A DNA stretch of 64,000 nt from JAFAGX01 sp963759875 (GCA_963759875.1 CAVXBB010000005.1:496001-560000); one strand, 5' to 3'; counted from the stretch's first letter, positions 39,302 to 47,253 are shown. Notes: a model not told the origin generated them from the letters alone. Translations and numbers: made by a program.

Positions 39302-40330
39302 ATGGAAACCAGGGATCTTACGATTATTGGTGGCGGCCCGACGGGCATGGCGGCAGCGTTTCGTGCGGGCATGCACGAGATCTCGGCGCGGATTATCGAT
39401 ACTGCATCGCAACTCGGTGGACAGGTCATGGCGCTCTATCCGGAAAAGAAGATCTATGACGTTTTCGGCTTGCCTGAAGTTTCGGGGAAGGATCTGGTCC
39501 ATAACCTTATGAAGCAAGCGCTTCAATTCGGCGCAGAAGTTCGGTTAGGCGAAAGCGTGCAGGGGCTGCGGTTTTCGGATGCAGAGAAGAGGATTGAAGT
39601 CATCACCGATCAGGGCATGCATCCAACCCGAACCGTTCTGCTGGCCGGTGGACTCGGGCTTATCACACCGCGCAAGCACGATGCCCAAGGTTGCGACCGA
39701 CTAGAGGGTAACGGTGTTTACTATAGCGTTCGCGATCCTGAACTGTTCCGCGGGAAAAAGGTAGTGATCGTCGGTGGTGGCGATTCTGCTCTGGATTGGG
39801 CTCTCAACCTGCGTCCTATCGCCGCGCGAGTCACGCTCGTGCATCGGTCGCAGGATTTCGCAGGGCACGCGTCCACCTTGCGCGAAGTGCAGCAACTCGC
39901 GGACTTCGGACAGCTCACGCTTCACACATCCACCCTGGTGATCGCGGCTCATGGCAACGGAAAACTGGAATCGATCACGTTGAGAAATTCACGGGGATTC
40001 GAACACACCGTGGAAGCTCAGGCGCTTCTTCCCATGATCGGTTTTCACGTGAATTTGGGCCCGATGGAGCGATGGGGTCTGGAGTTCGATGAGAAGAAGA
40101 TTGTAGTCAACTCGCGCATGCAGACGAGCTTGCCCGGCGTTTTTGCCGCCGGTGACATCGTTACGTATCCGGGAAAGATCAAGCTGATTGCCACGGGATT
40201 TGCAGAAGCCGCGATCGCGGTCAAAAGTGCCGTCGAATACCTGCGTCCTGGCGAAAAGGTTTCACTGAAGTACAGCAGCGTCGCCGGACTGCCGAAGCCT
40301 GCACAGCAGTTCGCACAGGCAGTCAACTGA
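39302..40330 (+). CDS. Thioredoxin-reductase-like ferredoxin/flavodoxin-NADP+ reductase
   Basis: 342 residues from the ATG at 39302 (a TTG at 39278 is in frame but less likely). FAD-binding LTIIGGGPTGMAAAFRAGMH at the N-terminus, ASQLGGQVMALYPEKKIYDV as in the YumC/type 2 FNR family, the second nucleotide-binding motif KVVIVGGGDSALDWAL, and FAAGDIVTYPGKIKLIATGFAEAAIAV at the C-terminus. No CxxC redox pair of true thioredoxin reductases is present, which supports FNR type 2. It would balance NADPH and ferredoxin, and so provide reductant for the Calvin cycle. Its position just before cbbL supports this. Confidence 0.83.
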   Translation: METRDLTIIGGGPTGMAAAFRAGMHEISARIIDTASQLGGQVMALYPEKKIYDVFGLPEVSGKDLVHNLMKQALQFGAEVRLGESVQGLRFSDAEKRIEVITDQGMHPTRTVLLAGGLGLITPRKHDAQGCDRLEGNGVYYSVRDPELFRGKKVVIVGGGDSALDWALNLRPIAARVTLVHRSQDFAGHASTLREVQQLADFGQLTLHTSTLVIAAHGNGKLESITLRNSRGFEHTVEAQALLPMIGFHVNLGPMERWGLEFDEKKIVVNSRMQTSLPGVFAAGDIVTYPGKIKLIATGFAEAAIAVKSAVEYLRPGEKVSLKYSSVAGLPKPAQQFAQAVN

Positions 40331-40466
40331 AAGGCGTCACAAGAAGCTAGGACGGAGATCACTGCGTCAATGTTCATCGGTCAGATAATGGAAGTCGCTG
40401 CAATCGGACGTCGGCAATGCATCGCCGCTCCCGGCGAACATGCGTCACAAATTCAAGGAGATGCAA

Positions 40467-41918
40467 ATGGCAGGTCATAACGCTTCAGTCAAGAATAAGA
40501 GTCGCTGGGCAGCCGGAGTTTCGCCGTACGCCGAAATGGGCTACTACAACGCGGACTATGAACCCAAAGACACGGACATCCTGTGCGCATTTCGATTGGT
40601 GCCGCAGGACGGTGTGGAACCCATTGAGGCCGCCGCAGCCGTGGCAGGCGAATCATCGACTGCAACCTGGACCGTCGTCTGGACGGACCGCCTCACTCCT
40701 CATGAGCACTACCAGGCAAAATGTTATCGCGTCGATCCTGTACCCGGCAGCGATCAGTACATTGCTTACATCGCCTATGATCTGGATCTTTTTGAGGAAG
40801 GCTCAATTGCGAACCTGACCTCGTCAATCATCGGCAATGTTTTCGGCTTCAAGGCGCTTCGCTCTTTGCGCCTGGAAGACATGCGAATCCCTCCACATTA
40901 CGTGAAGACCTTTCAGGGCCCGCCACACGGGATCGTGATGGAGCGCGAATACCTGAATAAGTTCGGGCGACCGCTGCTGGGGGCAACCGTGAAGCCTAAG
41001 CTCGGCCTTTCCGCTCGCAATTATGGCCGCGTGGTCTACGAGGCACTGCGTGGCGGACTGGATTTCACCAAGGACGACGAGAACATCAACAGCCAGCCTT
41101 TCATGCGGTGGCGGGACCGGTATCTGTTCTGCATGGAAGCAGTCAACCGCGCCGTGGCAGCGAGCGGTGAGATCAAAGGCCATTACCTGAATGTCACTGC
41201 CGGAACGATGGAAGAAATGTACGAGCGCGCTGATTTCGCAAAAGAGCTGGGCAGCGTGATCGTGATGATTGATCTCACCGTCGGCTACACGGCAATACAG
41301 TCGATGTCGAAATGGGCGCGGAAGAATGGCGTGATTCTGCATCTGCACCGCGCAGGTCACGGCACCTACACCCGGCAAAAGACCCATGGAGTGAATTTCC
41401 GCGTAATCGCGAAATGGATGCGGCTGGCGGGAGTTGATCACATCCACGCTGGTACAGTGGTTGGCAAACTCGAAGGCGACCCTAATGCTATTCGCGGCTA
41501 CTACAACACCTTGCGCGAAAACAAACTGGAAGCTGATCCCACACAAGGACTGTATTTCGAGCAAGACTGGGCGTCTTTGCCCGCAACCATGCCCGTGGCT
41601 TCCGGCGGCATACACGCTGGCCAGATGCATCAGCTGCTGCACTATCTCGGTGAGGACGTTGTGCTGCAGTTTGGCGGTGGCACTATCGGTCATCCCGATG
41701 GGATTGCTCAGGGAGCGACCGCGAATCGCGTCGCCGTCGAGGCGATGATCCAGGCGAGAAATGAAGGGCGCGATTTTCTGACTGAAGGTCCGGAAATTTT
41801 GACCAAGGCCGCTCGTTTCTGTCCGGAATTACGAAAAGCACTCGAAATTTGGAAAGACGTGACCTTCGATTTCGAGTCCACTGACGTGCCAGACGCGGTT
41901 CCTACACTCACGATTTAA
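40467..41918 (+). CDS. cbbL: RuBisCO large subunit, form I red-type
   Basis: 483 residues; AAGGAG lies 6 bases before the ATG at 40467. Fixes CO2 onto ribulose-1,5-bisphosphate. Active-site elements are all present: TWTVVWTDRLT at about 67, KPKLGLS with catalytic Lys at 176, GGLDFTKDDENINSQPF with the carbamylated Lys at 202 and metal ligands D204 and E205, and the loop-6 Lys in HAGTVVGKLEGD. The string FMRWRDRYLFCMEAVNRA and the partnership with CbbX indicate the red (IC/ID-like) branch. Followed 67 bases later by the small subunit. Form I RuBisCO is uncommon in Acidobacteriota, so transfer into the island is plausible. Confidence 0.97.
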   Translation: MAGHNASVKNKSRWAAGVSPYAEMGYYNADYEPKDTDILCAFRLVPQDGVEPIEAAAAVAGESSTATWTVVWTDRLTPHEHYQAKCYRVDPVPGSDQYIAYIAYDLDLFEEGSIANLTSSIIGNVFGFKALRSLRLEDMRIPPHYVKTFQGPPHGIVMEREYLNKFGRPLLGATVKPKLGLSARNYGRVVYEALRGGLDFTKDDENINSQPFMRWRDRYLFCMEAVNRAVAASGEIKGHYLNVTAGTMEEMYERADFAKELGSVIVMIDLTVGYTAIQSMSKWARKNGVILHLHRAGHGTYTRQKTHGVNFRVIAKWMRLAGVDHIHAGTVVGKLEGDPNAIRGYYNTLRENKLEADPTQGLYFEQDWASLPATMPVASGGIHAGQMHQLLHYLGEDVVLQFGGGTIGHPDGIAQGATANRVAVEAMIQARNEGRDFLTEGPEILTKAARFCPELRKALEIWKDVTFDFESTDVPDAVPTLTI

Positions 41919-41985
41919 GTGTTTGAGATCGGAGTCTGAAAAACTGAGATTGGCGCTGCGCAGGCGCGTGAAATGGAGATGGAAG

Positions 41986-42396
41986 ATGCACATTACGCAA
42001 GGAACTTTTTCTTATCTACCTGAGTTCACCGAGGACGAAGTCAAAGCGCAAATGCGGTACTGCCTCGACAATGGTTGGCCCATTTCGATCGAGCACACCA
42101 ATGATCCTCATCCGCGAAATTCTTATTGGGATATGTGGGGACTGCCGATGTTCGATGCGCGAGACCTGGAGATTCCCATGCGGGAGCTCAATAATTGCCG
42201 TGAGGCGTTTCCGGACCATTACATCAAGGTAAACGGATACGACCGGACCAAAGGAAAACAGACGACCATGTTGAGCTTCATTGTGCAACGGCCGAAGCCC
42301 GAGCCTGGTTTCAGCCTGGAGCGCACCGAAGCTGCAGATCGGCGGATTCAGTACACAATTCGTTCGAAAGCGCACACGAATGGATTCGGCGCGTAA
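41986..42396 (+). CDS. cbbS: RuBisCO small subunit
   Basis: 136 residues from the ATG at 41986. Opens MHITQGTFSYLPEFTEDEVKAQMRYCLDNGWPISIEHTNDPHPRNSYWDMWGLPMF, the standard small-subunit core. The red-type signature is the C-terminal extension: after the core (DHYIKVNGYDRTKGKQTTMLSFIV) there is a further PEPGFSLERTEAADRRIQYT region that forms the beta-hairpins lining the central pore of red-type enzymes. Eight copies cap the L8 core. Gene order cbbL-cbbS-cbbX is the usual one for this type. Confidence 0.95.
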   Translation: MHITQGTFSYLPEFTEDEVKAQMRYCLDNGWPISIEHTNDPHPRNSYWDMWGLPMFDARDLEIPMRELNNCREAFPDHYIKVNGYDRTKGKQTTMLSFIVQRPKPEPGFSLERTEAADRRIQYTIRSKAHTNGFGA

Positions 42397-42419
42397 CTGA
42401 GAGTAGAGAGTCAAAGTCC

Positions 42420-43427
42420 ATGACAAACAATACAGTATCGGTTGACCCAGCGGTGAGCGCGCCGGAGCTTACCAAAGCGGAAAGCGACCAGAGTATTGTG
42501 GATATTTCCGCGGCTCATCGCGATTCCAATCTTGACGAGATTCTGGATCAGCTTGATCACGAGCTAGTCGGGCTCAAACCGGTCAAGGCTTACATCCGGC
42601 AGATCGCCGCACTGCTGCTCGTGGCGCGTTTGCGCGAAAAAGTCGGACTGACCACGGATCGCCCAACTTTGCACATGTGCTTCACCGGAAATCCGGGCAC
42701 GGGTAAAACTACAGTAGCGATGCGCATGGCTAAGATCTTGCAGCACCTCGGCTATTTGCGCCGCGGCCATCTGGTGGTCGCCACTCGCGACGATTTAGTC
42801 GGACAGTACGTAGGCCACACCGCTCCCAAGACCAAAGAGATTTTGAAGAAGGCCATGGGCGGTGTGCTTTTTATCGATGAAGCGTATTACCTCTATCGCC
42901 CGGAAAACGAACGCGACTACGGCCAAGAGGCGATCGAGATGCTGCTCCAGGTGATGGAAAACCAGCGTGAAGACCTGGTGGTAGTGCTGGCTGGTTACCA
43001 GGAGCGAATGAACACTTTTTTTCAATACAATCCCGGTTTTCGCTCTCGTATCGCGCACCACATCAGTTTTCCCGATTACACCCTGGAAGAGCTGACGGCC
43101 ATTGCCGAACTCATGCTGCAGCAACAGAACTATATTTTTGACGAGCAAGCACGCCGGGCGTTCGGCGAATATCTCGAATTGCGCCGCAAGCAGCCTCACT
43201 TTGCCAATGCGCGCAGTGTGCGCAACGCGATCGACCGAATAAAGCTGCGTCAAGCCAACCGACTGGTGACCAAGGGTGGCTGCGTTCCCAAAGAACAATT
43301 GCTTCGCATTATCGAGAGTGACATTCGTCAGAGCCGCGTGTTTAGGGGAGGGTTGGAGTTCGAACTCGGCGATGAGACTCGTTGCCATGAACCGGACCTA
43401 AGGCGCGAAGGGGGGCGTGATGCCTAA
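42420..43427 (+). CDS. cbbX: Red-type RuBisCO activase CbbX
   Basis: 335 residues. AAA+ ATPase that removes inhibitory sugar phosphates from red-type RuBisCO. Walker A GNPGTGKTT at 90-98 (in LHMCFTGNPGTGKTTVAMRMAKIL), pore-loop region RGHLVVATRDDLVGQYVGHTAPKTKE, Walker B GGVLFIDEAYYLYRPENERDYGQEAIE and sensor/Arg-finger region YNPGFRSRIAHHISFPDY are all present. Normal length for the family. The N-terminal 40 residues are extra and variable. It overlaps the PRK gene by 8 bases, so the two are co-translated. Confidence 0.95.
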   Translation: MTNNTVSVDPAVSAPELTKAESDQSIVDISAAHRDSNLDEILDQLDHELVGLKPVKAYIRQIAALLLVARLREKVGLTTDRPTLHMCFTGNPGTGKTTVAMRMAKILQHLGYLRRGHLVVATRDDLVGQYVGHTAPKTKEILKKAMGGVLFIDEAYYLYRPENERDYGQEAIEMLLQVMENQREDLVVVLAGYQERMNTFFQYNPGFRSRIAHHISFPDYTLEELTAIAELMLQQQNYIFDEQARRAFGEYLELRRKQPHFANARSVRNAIDRIKLRQANRLVTKGGCVPKEQLLRIIESDIRQSRVFRGGLEFELGDETRCHEPDLRREGGRDA

Positions 43428-44433
43428 ACGGAGACCAATAGTGCTCGGAATCGTAGGTGATAGCGCCGCTGGGAAATCAACGATTACCCGCGGATTAGTC
43501 GAGTTGCTCGGCGAGGATCGGGTTACGCACATCTGCGCCGACGATTATCACAAGTATGACCGCGTCGAGCGCGCGCGGCTCGGGATAACTCCGCTTCATC
43601 CCGATTGCAATTTCCTGGACATTCTCGAGCTTCATTTGGAACGCGCCCACTACGGCGAAGCCATGCTCAAGCCCGTGTACGACCACAGCACTGGCTCGCT
43701 GGTCCGGCCTGAATACGTAATCCCAAGCGAATTCGTCATTGTGGAAGGATTGCTCGGTTTTCACACTCAGGTCATGCGCCAGTTTTACGACGTCAAAGTT
43801 TTTCTTGATCCGCCGGAAGAGTTGCGGCGTGAATGGAAGATTAAACGTGATACCACCAAGCGAGGCTACAAGCCGGAACAGGTGTTAGCGGAGATGGAGC
43901 GGCGCGAAGCCGACTCGCGCGCCTTCATCCATCCACAGCGCCAGTTCGCAGATATCGTCGTGCGTTTTTATCCCGATGGCGACGCTTCGGATCATGCGGA
44001 CAGTCATTTGAATGTCCAGTTGGTTCTGCGCCCTACCATTCCCCATCCTGACCTGAGCTATCTATGTGACGAGGACGAGGCGCGCCGTCCCGGTGTGCGT
44101 CTGGAACTTGGGCGTGACAACGGTCGGCCGGTTGATTTCCTCGAGATCGATGGCAACGTCGGCCGCGAGCATGCGGCAGAGCTAGAAGATACAATCTGGA
44201 AACATCTGCCTGACTTACGGCCGCTGCGCGCCGACCAGTTCGGCGACTACGTTTACGGCACCGAAGTGCGGCACAGCGATCCGCTGGCGCTCACCCAACT
44301 GCTTATCACGTATCACCTGCTGCGGGCTTACAGCAAAGATGCGCCCATGCCTTTTGCGCGGCCCATTGCTGCGCTGCACCGGCTGCAATTCGTGCCGGAC
44401 AGCACACCGGTCGAAGTGGGCACGGAAAAGTGA
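43420..44433 (+). CDS. prk: Phosphoribulokinase
   Basis: 337 residues from the ATG at 43420, which has a GGGGGG site and overlaps the end of cbbX. Makes ribulose-1,5-bisphosphate from ribulose-5-phosphate and ATP. P-loop GIVGDSAAGKSTITRGL, substrate-binding ICADDYHKYDRVERARLGITPLHPDCNFLDIL, then MLKPVYDHSTGSL and VIVEGLLGFHTQVMRQFYDVKVFLDP and the KIKRDTTKRGYKPEQVLAEMERREADSRAFIHPQR. Length and these motifs look closer to the plant/cyanobacterial-style PRK than to the short proteobacterial one; the regulatory Cys pair of plastid PRK is not evident. With cbbL/S it is one of only two enzymes unique to the Calvin cycle. Confidence 0.92.
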   Translation: MPKRRPIVLGIVGDSAAGKSTITRGLVELLGEDRVTHICADDYHKYDRVERARLGITPLHPDCNFLDILELHLERAHYGEAMLKPVYDHSTGSLVRPEYVIPSEFVIVEGLLGFHTQVMRQFYDVKVFLDPPEELRREWKIKRDTTKRGYKPEQVLAEMERREADSRAFIHPQRQFADIVVRFYPDGDASDHADSHLNVQLVLRPTIPHPDLSYLCDEDEARRPGVRLELGRDNGRPVDFLEIDGNVGREHAAELEDTIWKHLPDLRPLRADQFGDYVYGTEVRHSDPLALTQLLITYHLLRAYSKDAPMPFARPIAALHRLQFVPDSTPVEVGTEK

Positions 44434-44513
44434 GAACAAGCAGGATCGCAGCGCAGGAATCGAGGGAACAGGAGTCAGCTTCCGGTGGGAAATTAGTGAA
44501 GGAGCAAGAGACG

Positions 44514-45011
44514 ATGAAATCGAGGCCAAATTTGAGTGTGGTTTTGGTAGGCGGCCTGTTGGGAACGCCAGCCATGACCGCCCTGACGTACTTGCTGGCG
44601 CCAGCGCTAGGTGTGAACACCGACATCGTTACCATGCTGGGGGAAGTGCTCGGCGGATGGAAGATGGGTATGCTGGTCCACATTCTTAACGGCGCGGTGA
44701 TTTTCCCCGTGATTTTCGTGTTCCTGCTTTATCGCTTCTTGCCAGGTTCGCCGATCACAAAGGGAATAACTTTTGGAGTTCTACTCTGGTTGACTTCGCA
44801 AATTCTCGTGATGCCAATTATGGGGGCGGGGCTGTTCAGCTTACATATTGGCGGAGCGAAAGCCGTAGCCGCTTCGCTCCTTGGACACCTGGTGTACGGC
44901 GGGTCGCTTGGTTTGTTCCCCACCCTCGCGCGAGAAGATGTGTTTGCGAAACCCATGCTGACGAACCCACTGAGCGCCAGGCCGGGCACAGCAGAACCGA
45001 AACCTCAGTAG
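44514..45011 (+). CDS. DUF6789-like four-helix membrane protein
   Basis: 165 residues from the ATG at 44514 with an AAGGAG site. Four hydrophobic segments: SVVLVGGLLGTPAMTALTYLLAPAL, LVHILNGAVIFPVIFVFLLYRFLPG, GITFGVLLWLTSQILVMPIMGAGLF and AASLLGHLVYGGSLGLFPTL. The patterns FLPGSP and MPIMGAGLFS match what I recall of the DUF6789 family, function unknown. It follows prk by 80 bases in the same direction and may be the last intact gene of the cbb transcript. A bicarbonate or ion role is conceivable but not supported. Confidence 0.68.
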   Translation: MKSRPNLSVVLVGGLLGTPAMTALTYLLAPALGVNTDIVTMLGEVLGGWKMGMLVHILNGAVIFPVIFVFLLYRFLPGSPITKGITFGVLLWLTSQILVMPIMGAGLFSLHIGGAKAVAASLLGHLVYGGSLGLFPTLAREDVFAKPMLTNPLSARPGTAEPKPQ

Positions 45012-45033
45012 ATTTCAAAGAGCTATAAAGAGC

Positions 45034-45396
45034 ATGCCAGACACATTCGATCTGCTTTTTCAACCCAAGACCGAAGCGCCCCAGGCGGCTGCGGTAGCCA
45101 GCGTTCAGGTTTACTTGCGCCTGTGGGGTGTGGACGCCCTAGGAGGCACCATCAGCGAAGCGGCATGGAAGACGAAACCCAGCTGGTACCTGCTTACGAC
45201 CGAGGACCGGATGATCCCGCCCGATGCCCAGCGGCTGATGTCGAAACGCGCCGGTGCAACGGTCGTCGAGGTTAAAGGCAGCCACGCCGTGTATGTATCG
45301 CAACCTCAAGCGGTCGCTCATATCATCGAAGCTGCAGCAAAAGGTGCCTTGGTGGCGAAGAAACAAAAAGATGGAACGAGTGCCGCTGCCGACTAA
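45034..45396 (+). pseudogene. C-terminal fragment of an alpha/beta hydrolase (EstC-like)
   Basis: 120 codons. The part AAWKTKPSWYLLTTEDRMIPPDAQRLMSKRAGATVVEVKGSHAVYVSQPQAVAHIIEAAAKG is the C-terminus of a well-known hydrolase family, including the acid-region Asp and the catalytic His in GSHAVYVS. The nucleophile Ser and the whole N-terminal two thirds are missing, and the first 40 residues do not belong to the fold. It follows the membrane protein by only 22 bases. Probably a relic left by a deletion at the end of the cbb region. An intact protein of new design is unlikely. Confidence 0.68.
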
Positions 45397-45671
45397 GCAT
45401 TAAGTATCACAACGGGACTCGACGAGGCGGAGGTTTCGTACATCGCGTGATGCCGCGGAATTCTTTACCTCGTCGAAACCAGCGTTACTCCCCGCCGCCC
45501 CTAGCCTCGCACGTCCCATTCAAAATCCACACATCTCTACTCGGCGCCACGGGAACAAGTGGACGCCGGTCCGGGAACAAATGAGTTGGGGTCGACTGAC
45601 TTGGAATCAGTCGAAAACACGCGGTTTTGCTGGGAATATGGCCGGCCCGGTGTGCCAGCTGTGGGCCAGTT

Positions 45672-46478
45672 TTAGAGCTCATTGGCCTGCGAGCGCGCTT
45701 GATGCACCATTTCTACCAAGACCTTTCTAGTCTCCGCCGCATCGCGCACCTCCTGCAAGAAGGCGATGCGGGCACCACGCATGCCATCCGGCGTCTTCAC
45801 GCGAACATGAAAACCGAGGCGATCGACTGTTGTCATGGAGGCTTCCGTTGGATCGATGTGAGCAAATTGTCGGGCGAGCAAGACGAGCGTGTCCTTGTGA
45901 TCGGCGTTCATGTGCTGAATGATTTCGGCCATGGAGTCAGCCAGGGGATCAGGTTGGCTGCGGTCATAATCGGATGCAGATACCCAGCCCATCACCCCGA
46001 AGCCTCCCACGTAATACACGTCTACGACGTCCATGCGGTAGAACGAAAAGTCTTCAAAATCTACCCAATACTTGCTGTTGGCGTGACGCTCCAAATAGAG
46101 CTTACGAGCCTCAGCCAACTCGGTGTTCGACACCGGAAGGACATTTCCTACTAGCGTGACCCTCGATGCGCCGAGCGGTTCGCCGTCGGTGTCTTCCTGG
46201 GTAACCAGCAAGCTGGCGCGGGAGTCGGTTTGCAAGTTCTGCGTATGCATAGCCATCGTGCTGATGAGGAAGATGGGACGACCGTGATCGTCCAACCCGT
46301 AAGGCATTACGGACCCAAACGGAAATCCTGGCTGTTTGCGCGACAGGGTCGAGAGACTGCCGACGCGGCCCAGATACACTAATGTGCGCGCACGTTCGGC
46401 GAACGTGGGTTCGGGGACTGGTGGCTGGTCACTCGCAGGTCCAGGCCCCGCATGTTTTCTGCCGGATGAGGTCGTCAT
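45672..46478 (-). CDS. HugZ-like heme/flavin-binding protein (PNPOx fold + DUF2470)
   Basis: 268 residues. Split-barrel PNPOx domain at about 28-165: ARTLVYLGRVGSLSTLSRKQPGFPFGSVMPYGLDDHGRPIFLIST, MAMHTQNLQTDSRASLLV and ARVTLVGN-type strands. C-terminal DUF2470 domain from about 185: MAEIIQHMNADHKDTLVLLARQFAHIDPTEASMTTVDRLGFHVRV, with the conserved HMNxDHxD motif. Members of this family bind heme or F420/FMN and act in heme degradation or detoxification. Lies between the cbb region and the right end of the island, in the opposite direction. The position next to an att site is where an integrase would be expected, but this is not one. Confidence 0.85.
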   Translation of the reverse strand: MTTSSGRKHAGPGPASDQPPVPEPTFAERARTLVYLGRVGSLSTLSRKQPGFPFGSVMPYGLDDHGRPIFLISTMAMHTQNLQTDSRASLLVTQEDTDGEPLGASRVTLVGNVLPVSNTELAEARKLYLERHANSKYWVDFEDFSFYRMDVVDVYYVGGFGVMGWVSASDYDRSQPDPLADSMAEIIQHMNADHKDTLVLLARQFAHIDPTEASMTTVDRLGFHVRVKTPDGMRGARIAFLQEVRDAAETRKVLVEMVHQARSQANEL

Positions 46479-46755
46479 TCGTGGTCTGCTCTCCTAGGTT
46501 TCTTCGCCAGGCGGTCCTTTCGCTCCTGCCAGATCCTGCGATTTGATCTTCTCGGCGTTGAATTTTGCCGCGCGCTGATACTGTGACTCGGGACGGGTTG
46601 CGTTTTTCCGCCAAATAGCGACTGATTTTAGGTCGTCGCCCACAGTTCAGTAAATAGTGGTAAGTGTCGGCCTCATCTCACGAAGAATGCGGATATTGTG
46701 CCTGTGCGGGCAACCAGCAGTGTGACGCGTCCATATGCTTACAAGCATCCCCGGA
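46479..46755. other. Intergenic stretch inside right island end
   Basis: No gene seen. Possible short frames lack ribosome-binding sites. Leads into the inner repeat at 46756-46780. Confidence 0.45.
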
Positions 46756-46780
46756 CACTAGCACAAAATAAGCACAATTT
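46756..46780 (+). repeat. Inner terminal repeat (arm-site-like), right copy
   Basis: CACTAGCACAAAATAAGCAC... ends ...AATTT, partner of 24079-24104. It is 42 bases inside the tmRNA end, against 78 bases on the left side. Confidence 0.55.
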
Positions 46781-46822
46781 TATGTGACTGCTTTCAAGTT
46801 ACTGTTAATAATTAACTTAGAA

Positions 46823-46846
46823 TGGTGGAGGCGGCGGGAGTCGAAC
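46823..46846 (-). repeat. attR-like block: 3' end of ssrA
   Basis: The 24 bases covering the CCA end, acceptor strand and T-arm half of the tmRNA. Identical to 23977-24000, with sequence diverging at the very next base on each side. Confidence 0.65.
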
Positions 46847-47192
46847 CCGCGTCCGAAAATGTTACTGGTCAAGAGAACTACATGCGTAGTCGAGTTCATG
46901 CCCTCGGCATTACCCGAGGACGTTCGCGGCCCGCGCTCAGAACCGACAAGAAACGCGTTCCGCTAGCCTGTGATCTTATCCTCCCGACCCAGACGTAGAC
47001 GAGAAGAGCAGCCCGCTGTGTGACGTCCTTCGGAGGCCCACAGGCGAAGCCTCCTGGAGACGGCTGCTAAACTAGTTAGGCTGCGTATGCCATCTGATGA
47101 TTGGCAATTATCATTTTGCCCACGATTACGGGTGTGTGCACCCCGGCATGCCTCTTGGCCGCAAGCATCTCCGTCGAAGCCGTGACGCCCCC
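46823..47192 (-). ncRNA. ssrA: Transfer-messenger RNA (tmRNA)
   Basis: 370 nt. The 5' end reads GGGGGCGTCACGGCTTCGAC and the 3' end GTTCGACTCCCGCC...CCACCA with encoded CCA; the seven acceptor pairs (GGGGGCG with CGCCTCC, one G-U) form. The tag frame on the minus strand ends A-N-H-Q-M-A-Y-A-A-stop (TAA at about 47079-47081), with hydrophobic tail MAYAA suitable for proteases; the stop is followed by the TAG-rich CTAACTAG. The molecule rescues stalled ribosomes by adding this tag. Its 3' end doubles as the island attachment site and remains complete, so function is kept. Confidence 0.95.
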
Positions 47193-47224
47193 ACTGTGGG
47201 ATAGGCCTTCAAAGATCCACTTCC

Positions 47225-47253
47225 AGACTAGGTTCGCCCAGACGGGAAGTCAA
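47225..47253 (-). promoter_or_regulatory. Likely sigma-70 promoter of ssrA
   Basis: Minus strand TTGACT, 17 bases, TAGTCT, about 32 bases before the mature tmRNA 5' end. The precursor would need 5' trimming by RNase P, as is normal. The rest of 47193-47596 holds no gene. Confidence 0.4.

Larger units (their letters stand above)
23977..46846. mobile_element. Putative genomic island inserted at the 3' end of ssrA
   Basis: A 24-bp block identical to the 3' end of the tmRNA gene occurs at 23977-24000 and again as the true tmRNA end at 46823-46846, in the same orientation. Flanking bases differ on both sides, so the identity is sharply bounded, as for attL/attR of an integrase that uses the tmRNA 3' end. 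A second repeat pair (24079-24104 and 46756-46780) lies just inside each end. The island holds the whole CBB cluster. No integrase or excisionase was recognised, so it is presumably immobile now. Inference rests on sequence repeats only; composition was not computed. Confidence 0.6.

Noticed and set aside
40824..41693. Minus-strand open frame across cbbL
   Set aside because: Shadow of a well-identified RuBisCO gene.
45397..46822. Search for an island integrase near the tmRNA end
   Set aside because: The only gene there is the HugZ-like protein; no R-H-R-Y recombinase motif was seen in any frame.
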